Shown: in pieces, positions 1 through 6,092 of the stretch
Layout of the letters: every line of letters starts with the position of its first letter
How positions within the stretch are numbered: position 1 is the first letter of the stretch
NCBI GenBank assembly: GCA_002391385.1
Contig: DGEY01000065.1
Coordinates: 23,366-31,185 of the forward strand
Source of the DNA: Firmicutes bacterium UBA3914
Lineage (GTDB): Bacteria; Bacillota; Limnochordia; Darwinibacteriales; Darwinibacteriaceae
Reading direction: 5' to 3'
Length of the DNA stretch: 7,820 bases
The notes under the pieces: generated by a model
The model's input: the letters and a program-made list of their open reading frames with translations, nothing else
What the model was told of the DNA's origin: nothing
Database searches by the model: none
Made by a program: the position numbers and the translations under genes

Positions 1-297
1 GGCAGTTTCCTGCATGAACTGGTGGAGCTGGCCGGAGGAGAAAACATCGCGGGGGATGCGGATAACCCCTGGCCTGTGTTCAGCGAGGAGCTGGTCATTG
101 AAAGGGATCCGCAGGTGGTGATCCTCACCAGCTACAACCTGGAGGAAGCCCTCAGCAGGCCCGCCTGGCAGGCCACCAGCGCCTTCAAGAATGGCCATGT
201 CTACGAAGTGAACCCCGACATCTACTCCCGGTCTACTCCCCGCATCTTGGATGCCTTAGCTGAACTCATCGCCATTTTGGATGAGACCCGGCCATGA
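1..297 (+). CDS. ABC transporter substrate-binding protein, C-terminal part (iron-siderophore/heme/cobalamin type), 5' partial
   Basis: The reading frame is open from base 1, so only the last 98 residues are present and the start lies upstream of the window. The fragment resembles the C-terminal lobe of BtuF/FepB-type periplasmic-binding-fold proteins. It has an ELAGGENIA stretch near residues 9-17, a DPQVVIL strand for the 'nucleotide-position' core, then W-x8-F-KNGHVYEV and a final SRSTPRILDALAEL helix, which is typical of this family. Such proteins capture a metal chelate outside the membrane and deliver it to the permease. The stop codon overlaps the ATG of the permease gene (ATGA at 294-297), so the two are translationally coupled. 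The ligand (siderophore, heme or cobalamin) cannot be decided from this fragment. The GTG at 22 is an internal valine codon, not a start. Confidence 0.88.
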   Translation, partial: GSFLHELVELAGGENIAGDADNPWPVFSEELVIERDPQVVILTSYNLEEALSRPAWQATSAFKNGHVYEVNPDIYSRSTPRILDALAELIAILDETRP

Positions 298-1325
298 GGA
301 GGGTGCTGCGCCGCGTAGGAGGCGCTCTGTTTCTGCTCTTCACCGCGGCGGTGGTGGCCACCGCCTTGGGCTCCGTGAACATCCCCCTCGCCCATGTGCT
401 GGGGATTTTGGCGGCGCGGCTGCCCGGCCTGGGGGAGCTGATCGAGCCTGGTTGGTCCCCTGCCCACGAAGTGATCGTACTGCGGGTGAGGCTGCCCCGG
501 GTGCTTTTGGCCCTGGTTGTGGGCGGGGGCTTGAGCGTGGCGGGGGTTTTGTTCCAGGGAAGCCTGCGCAACCCCCTGGCTGACCCTTACGTCATCGGCG
601 TTTCCGCGGGGGCCTCCCTGGGCGCCGCCGTGGGGCTGCTCTTGGTGATTCCCCGGGGGATTGTGGGGTATGGCTTTCTGCCCCTCTTTGCCTTCGCCGG
701 AGCGGTATTGGCTACCCTGGCCGTGTCCCGCCTGGGGCAGCGCCGGGGCAGGCTGGAGCCCACGAGTCTCCTTTTGGCCGGCGTGGCCCTTGGGGCTTTT
801 CTCACCGCGGTGGTCTCGCTGCTCATGGTCCTGCGCATCGAAAACCTGCAGGATGTGTACCTGTGGCTCATGGGCAGCCTCTCGGGGCGGACCTGGAGCC
901 ATGTGTCCATGGCCGCTCCCTATGTATTCCTCGGTTTGGCTTTGGCCCTGTGGCTGGCCAAGGACTTGAACGTGTACCTTCTGGGGGAGGAGGCCGCCCA
1001 CAGCCTGGGCATCGATGTGCAGAGGGTGCAGCGCTTAGTGCTGCTCATCGGTTCCCTCATGGCCGCGGCCTGCGTGGCGGTCTCGGGTGTAATCGGCTTT
1101 GTGGGTCTGATGGTACCCCATGCCCTCCGTTTGATCGTGGGTGCGGAGCACCGGAGGCTGGTTTTCCATTCCCTCTGGGCCGGCGCTGTCTTCTTGCTCT
1201 TGGCTGATACCTTGGCGCGCACTGTCTTTTCGCCCTTGGAGATTCCGGTGGGGATTATCACCGCCTTCGTAGGCGGCCCCTTTTTCATCTACCTGTTGAA
1301 AAGAGGTTCGGATTTCCATGGCTAA
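294..1325 (+). CDS. FecCD/BtuC-family ABC transporter permease
   Basis: This 343-residue protein is a full-length FecCD-family permease, normally about 330-350 residues. It would form the membrane channel of an importer for iron-siderophore, heme or cobalamin. A basic N-terminus (MRRVLRRVGG) leads into the first membrane helix (about residues 9-28). The family hallmarks follow: RLPRVLLALVVGGGLSVAG at 66-84 and NPLADPYVIGVSAGA at 93-107. Further hydrophobic segments continue to the end, giving about ten in total. The VGLMVPHALRLIVGAEHR region from residue 270 matches the cytoplasmic loop that contacts the ATPase (Pro275-His276). The start overlaps the stop of the binding-protein gene by 4 bases, and the end overlaps the ATPase gene by 8. 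The family is certain; the substrate is not. Confidence 0.95.
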   Translation: MRRVLRRVGGALFLLFTAAVVATALGSVNIPLAHVLGILAARLPGLGELIEPGWSPAHEVIVLRVRLPRVLLALVVGGGLSVAGVLFQGSLRNPLADPYVIGVSAGASLGAAVGLLLVIPRGIVGYGFLPLFAFAGAVLATLAVSRLGQRRGRLEPTSLLLAGVALGAFLTAVVSLLMVLRIENLQDVYLWLMGSLSGRTWSHVSMAAPYVFLGLALALWLAKDLNVYLLGEEAAHSLGIDVQRVQRLVLLIGSLMAAACVAVSGVIGFVGLMVPHALRLIVGAEHRRLVFHSLWAGAVFLLLADTLARTVFSPLEIPVGIITAFVGGPFFIYLLKRGSDFHG

Positions 1326-2082
1326 GCTGCATTTAGCAGAGGTCACCTACGCCTATTCAGAAGAGCCGGTGGTGCGCGCCCTCACCCTCAGCCTGGAGTC
1401 TGGACGGTTTTACGGCGTGGTGGGCCCCAACGGAGCGGGAAAATCCACCCTGCTGAAACTCATGGACGGCTACATCCGGCCCCAACAGGGTGTGGTCTAC
1501 CTCAACGGCCGGGATCTGCGCAGCTACAGCCTGGCGCAGCTGGCCAGGGAGATCGCCCTCATTCCCCAAACCTCTTACTATTTCCCCTTCACCGTGGAAG
1601 AAATGGTACTTTTGGGGCGCACACCCTTTTACTCCCGCTGGGGAGCACCCAGCGCGCGGGATCGGCGCATCGCCCAGGCCAGTATGGAAATCACCGGCGT
1701 GGCCCAGCTGGCGGGGCGCCTGGTGAGCGACCTCAGCGGAGGGGAAAGGCAGCGGGTCACCTTGGCCCGGGCCTTCGCCCAGGAAACCAAGGTGTTGCTC
1801 CTGGATGAGCCCACCAACCATCTGGACCTGGAGCACCAGATCAGCACCTGCCGCCTGCTTAAGGAGAGGAGCCGGCAGGGGGTTACGGTGGTGGCGGTGC
1901 TCCACGATTTGAACCTGGCGGCCAGCTTCTGCGATCACATCTTTGTACTGGATCAAGGGAGGCTGGTCCAGGAGGGTCAGCCTGGGGAAGTGTTCACCCC
2001 CGAGCTGATTGCTCAGGTGTTCCGCGTGGAGGTGCCCACCCTTCGCCATCCCCTCACCGGGCGGCCGATTATCGCACCATAA
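1318..2082 (+). CDS. ABC transporter ATP-binding protein of the FecE/BtuD type
   Basis: This 254-residue ATPase would power the adjacent permease from the cytoplasmic face of the membrane. All nucleotide-binding motifs are intact: Walker A GPNGAGKST at 36-44, Q-loop Gln84 in IALIPQ, signature LSGGERQ at 139-145, Walker B VLLLDEP at 159-165, D-loop NHLD at 167-170, and switch His196 in VLHDLN. The insertion GRTPFYSRWG after the Q-loop and the LDLEHQ segment after the D-loop are usual for the FecE/BtuD/FhuC subfamily. The length is normal. The gene overlaps the permease gene by 8 bases, making it the third member of a binding protein-permease-ATPase operon. The 54-base gap to the next gene holds no clear terminator, so read-through into the protease gene is possible. 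The imported substrate is undetermined. Confidence 0.95.
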   Translation: MAKLHLAEVTYAYSEEPVVRALTLSLESGRFYGVVGPNGAGKSTLLKLMDGYIRPQQGVVYLNGRDLRSYSLAQLAREIALIPQTSYYFPFTVEEMVLLGRTPFYSRWGAPSARDRRIAQASMEITGVAQLAGRLVSDLSGGERQRVTLARAFAQETKVLLLDEPTNHLDLEHQISTCRLLKERSRQGVTVVAVLHDLNLAASFCDHIFVLDQGRLVQEGQPGEVFTPELIAQVFRVEVPTLRHPLTGRPIIAP

Positions 2083-2136
2083 AAGGGAAGCTGCGCGGTT
2101 ATACTACCAGCAGGGAGCAGCAAAGGAGGATGAGGG

Positions 2137-3204
2137 ATGGTGAAATGGCGCGCCGTGATGGCCGCGGCCCTGCTGGTACTGGCTGGTTTGCTCCTCTGGT
2201 CCGTTTTTTCCCCGCCGGAGATGCCCTTAAGTGAACCTGAGGTGGAATCTGAGGAGCCCAAAGGCAGCTGGGAAGAACCTGTGGTGCAGGTGGTGCAGCA
2301 GGTGGGCCCCAGCACGGTGAAGATCGAAACCACTAGGGAAGTCTTGGTGGATCAGTTCTTCTTCCAGCAGCTGGAGCGGAGGCAGGGTATCGGGTCTGGG
2401 GTAATCTACAGGGAAGATGGATATATCCTCACCAACCACCATGTGGTGGCAGGTGCTGAACAGATTCGGGTACAGCTGGCGGACGGCCGTTCCTTTACCG
2501 GCACGGTGGTGGGGGGAGATCCCCTCACTGATCTGGCGGTGGTGAAGGTGGAAGCCCAGGGACTGCCTGTGGCCTCCTTCGGCGATTCCAATGAACTGCG
2601 GGTGGGGCAGGGCGTGATCGCCATCGGCAACCCCCTGGGGCAGGATAACACGGTGACAACGGGGGTGGTGAGCGCCCTGAATCGGGACCTTTTGGTGGAC
2701 CCCAGGGAAAACCGTTACCTGGAAGGGATGATTCAAACGGATGCGGCCATCAACCCGGGCAATTCCGGGGGACCGCTCATCGACTACCGGGGCCAGGTGA
2801 TCGGCGTGACCACAGCCATCATTGAACAGGCCCAGGGCATCGGTTTTGCCATCCCCTCTTCCACAGCCAAAGCCATCGGCGATCAGATCATCTCCCACGG
2901 CAGACCCCTGCGCCTGGGAGTGCTGGGGGGTTCTCTGACACCCGCCCTGGCCCAGAGCATCCGGGAGCAGACCGGTATGGAGCTGGCCGTGGAGCGGGGC
3001 GCCTTTATCACCAGGGTGCTGCCGGACACCCCGGCAGAGGCCGCTGGTTTGGCCCAGGGGGATGTGATCACCGCGGTGAACGGCCAGGAGATCGCCGGCA
3101 TGCGGGAGCTGAGGGATGCAGTCCAGCAAGGGGGATTCGGCGGAAAGCTCCAACTGGCCTTCTACCGGGGGGCCAGCCGGCAGCAGGTGGAAGTTACGTT
3201 ATAG
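2137..3204 (+). CDS. htrA: HtrA/DegP-family serine protease, membrane-anchored, one PDZ domain
   Basis: This 355-residue protein is a trypsin-fold quality-control protease expected to act on the outer face of the cytoplasmic membrane. A basic start followed by a hydrophobic stretch at about 6-24 looks like an uncleaved signal anchor; no lipobox or clear cleavage site is seen. An acidic linker (about 28-47) follows. The catalytic triad is intact: His102 in TNHHVV, Asp132 in DPLTDLAVVKV and Ser210 in NPGNSGGPL. The C-terminal part from about 260 is a single PDZ domain (LRLGVLGG, then GAFITRVLPDTPAEAAGL and GDVITAVNGQEI) that binds exposed C-termini. The ATG is placed by an AAAGGAGG site at 2122-2129, 7 bases upstream. 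In Bacillus the HtrA paralogue YyxA precedes the CxxH/CxxC gene and rlmH, as here, but the wal genes that lie before it there are absent. A terminator follows at once. Confidence 0.95.
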   Translation: MVKWRAVMAAALLVLAGLLLWSVFSPPEMPLSEPEVESEEPKGSWEEPVVQVVQQVGPSTVKIETTREVLVDQFFFQQLERRQGIGSGVIYREDGYILTNHHVVAGAEQIRVQLADGRSFTGTVVGGDPLTDLAVVKVEAQGLPVASFGDSNELRVGQGVIAIGNPLGQDNTVTTGVVSALNRDLLVDPRENRYLEGMIQTDAAINPGNSGGPLIDYRGQVIGVTTAIIEQAQGIGFAIPSSTAKAIGDQIISHGRPLRLGVLGGSLTPALAQSIREQTGMELAVERGAFITRVLPDTPAEAAGLAQGDVITAVNGQEIAGMRELRDAVQQGGFGGKLQLAFYRGASRQQVEVTL

Positions 3205-3209
3205 GAAAG

Positions 3210-3270
3210 AGCAGCTGAATGTCTGCCGCTGGGAACAAGCGGACTTGGGCTCAGTCTGCTTCTTTTTTTT
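3210..3270 (+). terminator. Rho-independent terminator after htrA
   Basis: AGCAGCTGA (3210-3218) pairs with TCAGTCTGCT (3251-3260) with one bulged T. An inner arm CCGCT (3226-3230) pairs with AGCGG (3238-3242). The stem is followed immediately by a T-rich tract, TCTTTTTTTT, at 3261-3270. It starts 5 bases after the htrA stop codon, so it should end the upstream transcript (htrA, possibly with the ABC importer) and separate it from the next gene set. The outer stem is imperfect, but the U-tract makes the call fairly firm. Confidence 0.75.
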
Positions 3271-3282
3271 CGCCTGGTTGTG

Positions 3283-3291
3283 TGTTATGAT
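3283..3291 (+). promoter_or_regulatory. Candidate extended -10 promoter element
   Basis: TGTTATGAT matches an extended -10 element (TGn followed by TATGAT, one mismatch to TATAAT). It lies 12 bases after the U-tract of the htrA terminator and about 40 bases upstream of the CxxH/CxxC gene. No good -35 hexamer sits 17 bases upstream, because that position falls in the terminator's T-run; extended -10 promoters often tolerate this. This is the only promoter-like signal I can support before the five-gene run, so it is a reasonable start for that transcript. It is inferred from sequence alone. Confidence 0.45.
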
Positions 3292-3332
3292 ACTTATACG
3301 GCTTATGCATTTTCTGGCAAGGGAGTCAAATT

Positions 3333-3500
3333 ATGTATGTAGTGTGCAGCGAGCATTTGGAACAAGCCATCGATGAGTTCGTGGATGTATACGAAATGCC
3401 CCCGGATCTCTACGAACTGGAGGAGGTCTCCTTAACTGACTGGACAGCGCCTACACGCTGCACTTTTTGTGATCGTCCTCCCAAGTACTTGGTGGTTTAG
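3333..3500 (+). CDS. yyzF: CxxH/CxxC small protein (YyzF-like, function unknown)
   Basis: This 55-residue gene lies in an otherwise unexplained gap. The product starts MYVVCSEHLEQAIDEF and carries a CSEH motif (Cys5, His8) and a CTFC motif (Cys43, Cys46), with an acidic middle section and a short KYLVV tail. This spacing is the hallmark of the small CxxH/CxxC protein family found in Firmicutes, whose members sit next to an HtrA protease and rlmH, exactly as here. The four ligands could bind one zinc ion or another metal. An AAGGGAG ribosome site (3319-3325) lies 7 bases before the ATG, and the stop is 12 bases before rlmH. It is probably the first gene of the run that includes rlmH, rex, lpdA and fhs. 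The family's function is unknown to me; the match and the symbol are from memory of the family and its gene order. Confidence 0.88.
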   Translation: MYVVCSEHLEQAIDEFVDVYEMPPDLYELEEVSLTDWTAPTRCTFCDRPPKYLVV

Positions 3501-3512
3501 GGGGGTAGGTCG

Positions 3513-3992
3513 GTGCATGTTCAGATTGTCGCGGTAGGCAAGCTTAAGGAGCAGTACTTGGTCCAGGGCATAGAAGAGTACAAAAAGCGCATGGGCCGCT
3601 ACGGGCGTCTGGAGATCCTGGAGGTCAAGGAAGAGAGCTTTACCGAGCCCCTGAGCGACAAGGAGATCCAGGAGATCCTCCGCCGGGAAGGGGAACGGAT
3701 CCTCAAGGAGCTCAAGCCGAGAAGCTTTGTGGTGGTACTGGATCGGGGTGGACGGGCCCTCTCCTCCGAGGAGCTGGCGGAGGAGTTTCAGCGGGTGGCC
3801 CTGGGCGGCACCAATCAGCTGGTGTTTGTGATCGGAGGCTCCTGGGGTCTAGACGAGCAGGTCCTGCAGCGGGCAGACCTGGTGCTCTCCTTTTCCAAGT
3901 TCACCTTCCCGCACCAGCTTATGCGTTTGATCCTATTGGAACAGGTCTACCGGGCGTTTACCATAATTAATAAGGAAAGGTACCACAAATGA
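3513..3992 (+). CDS. rlmH: 23S rRNA (pseudouridine1915-N3)-methyltransferase RlmH
   Basis: This 159-residue protein has the family's exact usual length. RlmH is a SPOUT-class enzyme that uses S-adenosylmethionine to methylate pseudouridine 1915 in helix 69 of 23S rRNA on assembled 70S ribosomes. Visible hallmarks are the N-terminal VAVGKLKEQYLVQGIEEY (7-23), LDRGGRALSSEELA (76-89), the SAM-loop glycines FVIGGSWGLDE (105-115), the FTFPHQLMRLILLEQVYRAF helix (130-149) and the terminal YHK. The turn before the C-terminus reads NKER where relatives commonly have RGEP or RGEA, a mild deviation. The start is GTG, supported by the family N-terminus and a G-rich AGGGGG site about 8 bases upstream; the nearby ATG at 3517 is out of frame and soon stops. 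It lies 12 bases after the CxxH/CxxC gene and 22 before rex. Confidence 0.96.
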   Translation: MHVQIVAVGKLKEQYLVQGIEEYKKRMGRYGRLEILEVKEESFTEPLSDKEIQEILRREGERILKELKPRSFVVVLDRGGRALSSEELAEEFQRVALGGTNQLVFVIGGSWGLDEQVLQRADLVLSFSKFTFPHQLMRLILLEQVYRAFTIINKERYHK

Positions 3993-4001
3993 ACTGACAA
4001 A

Positions 4002-4007
4002 AGGAGG
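4002..4007 (+). promoter_or_regulatory. Ribosome binding site that decides the rex start
   Basis: The perfect AGGAGG at 4002-4007 is 7 bases from the ATG at 4015 but only 1 base from an in-frame GTG at 4009. Translation should therefore start at 4015, and the longer version beginning at 4009 (two extra residues) is unlikely. Confidence 0.85.
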
Positions 4008-4014
4008 TGTGTCC

Positions 4015-4665
4015 ATGCGCTGGAACAAGATTTCTGATGCGGTCATTAGACGCCTGCCGCTCTATCTCCGTGTCCTGGATGAGCTGGCCAACGAGCAGGA
4101 TGTGACTTTGATCTCCTCGCAGGAACTGGGCGTGAAAGCGGGGGTGGGCCCGGCCCTGGTGCGCAAGGATCTGGCCTGGTTTGGCGAGTTTGGTAAGCAA
4201 GGTGTGGGGTATGAGGTCGGCTTTTTACGCAACGAACTGAGGAAAATTCTCAATCTGGAACAGGAGATGGCGGTGGCCCTGGCTGGAGTGGGCAGCCTCG
4301 GCGAAGCGCTGGTCCGCTATCATCTCAAGCGCTATGCCGACAACGACAGCTTTAACCTGCGTCTAGCAGCCCTTTTTGACAGTGATCCAGCTAAGGTGGG
4401 AACCTCGGTGGAAGGGATCCCCATCTCCTCCCTGGAAGAGATTCCCCGGAAAGTGGCAGAGGAGCAGATCAGGATCGCGGTGCTGGCGGTGCCCGCGGAT
4501 GCAGCCCAGGATGTGGCCAACCGCTTTATCCGGGCGGGGGTGAACTGCCTCCTCAACTATGCGCCGGTGAAGCTCATGGCTCCCGACACGGTGCAGGTCG
4601 CCAGCGTGGATCTGTCCCTGGAGCTGCAGCGCCTTGCATACTACGTTCCCAAACCAGCGAACTAG
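4015..4665 (+). CDS. rex: Redox-sensing transcriptional repressor Rex
   Basis: This 216-residue protein matches the usual Rex length of about 210-220. Rex dimers bind operators when NAD+ dominates and release them when NADH rises, so fermentation, respiration and NADH-recycling genes are induced under reducing conditions. The N-terminal winged helix runs from the RLPLYLRVLDEL helix (13-24) through SSQELGVKAGVGPALVRKDLA (34-54) to the family signature FGEFGKQGVGY (56-66). The Rossmann domain follows, with the dinucleotide loop GVGSLG at 91-96, the strand-end acid Asp122 in LFDSDPAKVG, the AVPADAAQDVANRFIRAGV helix and the C-terminal VDLSLELQRLAYYV swap helix. The start is ATG 4015, set by the ribosome site. 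It sits between rlmH and lpdA with short gaps and no promoter of its own. I found no Rex-type operator (TTGTGAA-like inverted repeat) in the window, so autoregulation is not shown. Confidence 0.96.
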   Translation: MRWNKISDAVIRRLPLYLRVLDELANEQDVTLISSQELGVKAGVGPALVRKDLAWFGEFGKQGVGYEVGFLRNELRKILNLEQEMAVALAGVGSLGEALVRYHLKRYADNDSFNLRLAALFDSDPAKVGTSVEGIPISSLEEIPRKVAEEQIRIAVLAVPADAAQDVANRFIRAGVNCLLNYAPVKLMAPDTVQVASVDLSLELQRLAYYVPKPAN

Positions 4666-4667
4666 GT

Positions 4668-4674
4668 GAGGAGG
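4668..4674 (+). promoter_or_regulatory. Ribosome binding site supporting the TTG start of lpdA
   Basis: GAGGAGG at 4668-4674 lies 7 bases before the TTG at 4682. No in-frame ATG occurs before codon 10, and starting there would delete the first strand of the FAD-binding fold, so the TTG is the true start. Confidence 0.82.
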
Positions 4675-4681
4675 CACGGGA

Positions 4682-6043
4682 TTGACAGAACGGATTGATC
4701 TACTTGTTATGGGAGGAGGCCCGGCCGGCTATGCCGCGGCTATTCGCGCCAGCCACTTGGGGAAAAACGTGGTGATTGCCGAGCGTCAAAGGCTCGGCGG
4801 AACCTGCCTGAATCGCGGCTGTATACCCACTAAGGCCCTCTTGGAGAGTGCCCACTTCTACGCGGGGTTGAGTTCCGCGGGCCTCCACGGCGTGGAGCTG
4901 GAGGTCAAGGGCCTGGATTACGGTCAGGTGATCAAAAACAAAGACCAGATCGTCCAAGGCCTAGTCAAGGGCCTGGAGTTTCTCTTGGACAAGCGGCGGA
5001 TCAGGGTGCTGGCAGGCCAGGCGCGCTTCCTGCCCTCGGGAGAAGTGCAGGTGGGGGAGGATGTCTTCCAGGCCGACCATGTGCTGGTGGCCACGGGGAC
5101 CGAACCCCTGGAACTGCCCGGCCTGGAGGCGGACGGCCAGGTTGTGGTGAACAGCGATCAGCTCCTGGACCGCCCTGCGTTACCGGAATCTCTGGTGATT
5201 GTGGGGGGCGGGGTGATTGGCTGCGAGTTTGCCACTGTTTTCGCTTCCTACGGAGTGGAAGTTACCGTGGTGGAGCTGCAGGATCGCATCCTGCCCATGG
5301 AGGATGTGGAGATCAGCAGGGCTCTTACCCGTGAGTTCAAAAAGCGCCGGATCAAGGTGCTGACAGAAGCGAAGGTCCTTGGGGTGGAACGGGGCCAGGG
5401 AGCTCAAGTTACCATTGAGCAGAAAGGTCGCAGCGTCGAGCTTGCCGCGGATCTCGTTTTGGTCTGCGTGGGCCGCCGGCCGGTACTGCCTGAAGGTTTC
5501 CCCGGGGAGCTGGATGCCCGGGGCTATGTGCGGGTTAACGAGCGCTTCCAGACATCGGTGCCCCATGTCTATGCCGCCGGAGACGTTATCGGCGGAGTGC
5601 AGCTGGCCCATCTGGCCTTTGAGGAAGGCTGGGCGGCTGTGCACAACATGTACGGACAGCCCGCCAGGCAGGAGTGGTTCGTGCCCGCCTGCGTGTACAC
5701 CAAACCGGAGATCGCCTCGGTGGGTCTAACGGAAGAGGAGGCGCGCCGGCGCGGCGGCGAAGTGATCACGGCTAAGTACTCCCTGAAGGGCAACGGCAAA
5801 GCTGTGATCGCGCGGGAAGACTCTGGTTTTGTCAAGTTCGTGGCCGAGCCCGGGGGGAGGGTACTGGGCGTGCACATCATCGGTCCCCAGGCCACCGAAC
5901 TGATCGCCGGAGCGGCGCTGGCCCTGGAACAGGGACTCACCCTCCAGGATTGGGCCCAGGTGATCTACCCCCATCCCACCGTTTCCGAGTCCATAAAGGA
6001 GGCGGTACTTTCCGCCCTGGGCTGCGGACTGCACTCGCTGTAG
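4682..6043 (+). CDS. lpdA: Dihydrolipoyl dehydrogenase (E3 / glycine-cleavage L-protein)
   Basis: This 453-residue flavoprotein reoxidises dihydrolipoamide on a partner protein and passes the electrons to NAD+. It could serve a 2-oxoacid dehydrogenase or the glycine cleavage system. The FAD fold opens with GGGPAGYAA (11-19) and Glu34. The redox disulfide is Cys42/Cys47 in GGTCLNRGCIPTK. The NAD fold has GGGVIG at 175-180 with Glu198 at the end of the next strand, which favours NAD+ over NADP+. YAAGDVIGG closes the second FAD site, and the dimer-interface catalytic pair is His431-Glu436 in HPTVSE. The residue two before His431 is Tyr429, where many relatives have His. No lipoyl domain is fused. 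The TTG start is 16 bases after rex and the gene ends 49 bases before fhs. Its position beside fhs favours glycine cleavage/synthesis, but no glycine-cleavage H, T or P gene is in view. Confidence 0.93.
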   Translation: MTERIDLLVMGGGPAGYAAAIRASHLGKNVVIAERQRLGGTCLNRGCIPTKALLESAHFYAGLSSAGLHGVELEVKGLDYGQVIKNKDQIVQGLVKGLEFLLDKRRIRVLAGQARFLPSGEVQVGEDVFQADHVLVATGTEPLELPGLEADGQVVVNSDQLLDRPALPESLVIVGGGVIGCEFATVFASYGVEVTVVELQDRILPMEDVEISRALTREFKKRRIKVLTEAKVLGVERGQGAQVTIEQKGRSVELAADLVLVCVGRRPVLPEGFPGELDARGYVRVNERFQTSVPHVYAAGDVIGGVQLAHLAFEEGWAAVHNMYGQPARQEWFVPACVYTKPEIASVGLTEEEARRRGGEVITAKYSLKGNGKAVIAREDSGFVKFVAEPGGRVLGVHIIGPQATELIAGAALALEQGLTLQDWAQVIYPHPTVSESIKEAVLSALGCGLHSL

Positions 6044-6092
6044 GCCAAGGCGATGCCAGGATAGGAAATATAGATGTTGAGGAGGAAGAGCG

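Noticed and set aside
222..1001. 259-codon open frame on the minus strand across the permease gene
   Set aside because: It lies opposite a clearly coding FecCD gene. Its translation is rich in Gln, His, Gly and Pro without domain motifs, as expected from the complement of a GC-rich gene.
1357..2049. 230-codon open frame on the minus strand across the ATPase gene
   Set aside because: The plus-strand frame has every ABC ATPase motif. The reverse frame shows none and is a composition effect.
2083..2136. TATACT hexamer (2100-2105) as an htrA promoter, and short GCTGC/GCAGC pairing as a terminator
   Set aside because: No acceptable -35 lies 16-18 bases upstream and no TG extension is present. 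The 5-base stem has a 22-base loop and no T-run. Nothing firm can be called in this gap.
2227..3153. 308-codon open frame on the minus strand across htrA
   Set aside because: It is an antisense shadow of an intact protease gene. The translation is rich in His, Gly and Pro with no recognisable fold, and no ribosome site supports it.
3271..3332. Rex operator upstream of the CxxH/CxxC gene
   Set aside because: Only a TTGTG half is present (3278-3282). No inverted partner occurs at the required spacing.
6044..6092. Tetrahydrofolate riboswitch before fhs
   Set aside because: The gap is 49 bases, too short for the known THF riboswitch, and no convincing stem is seen.
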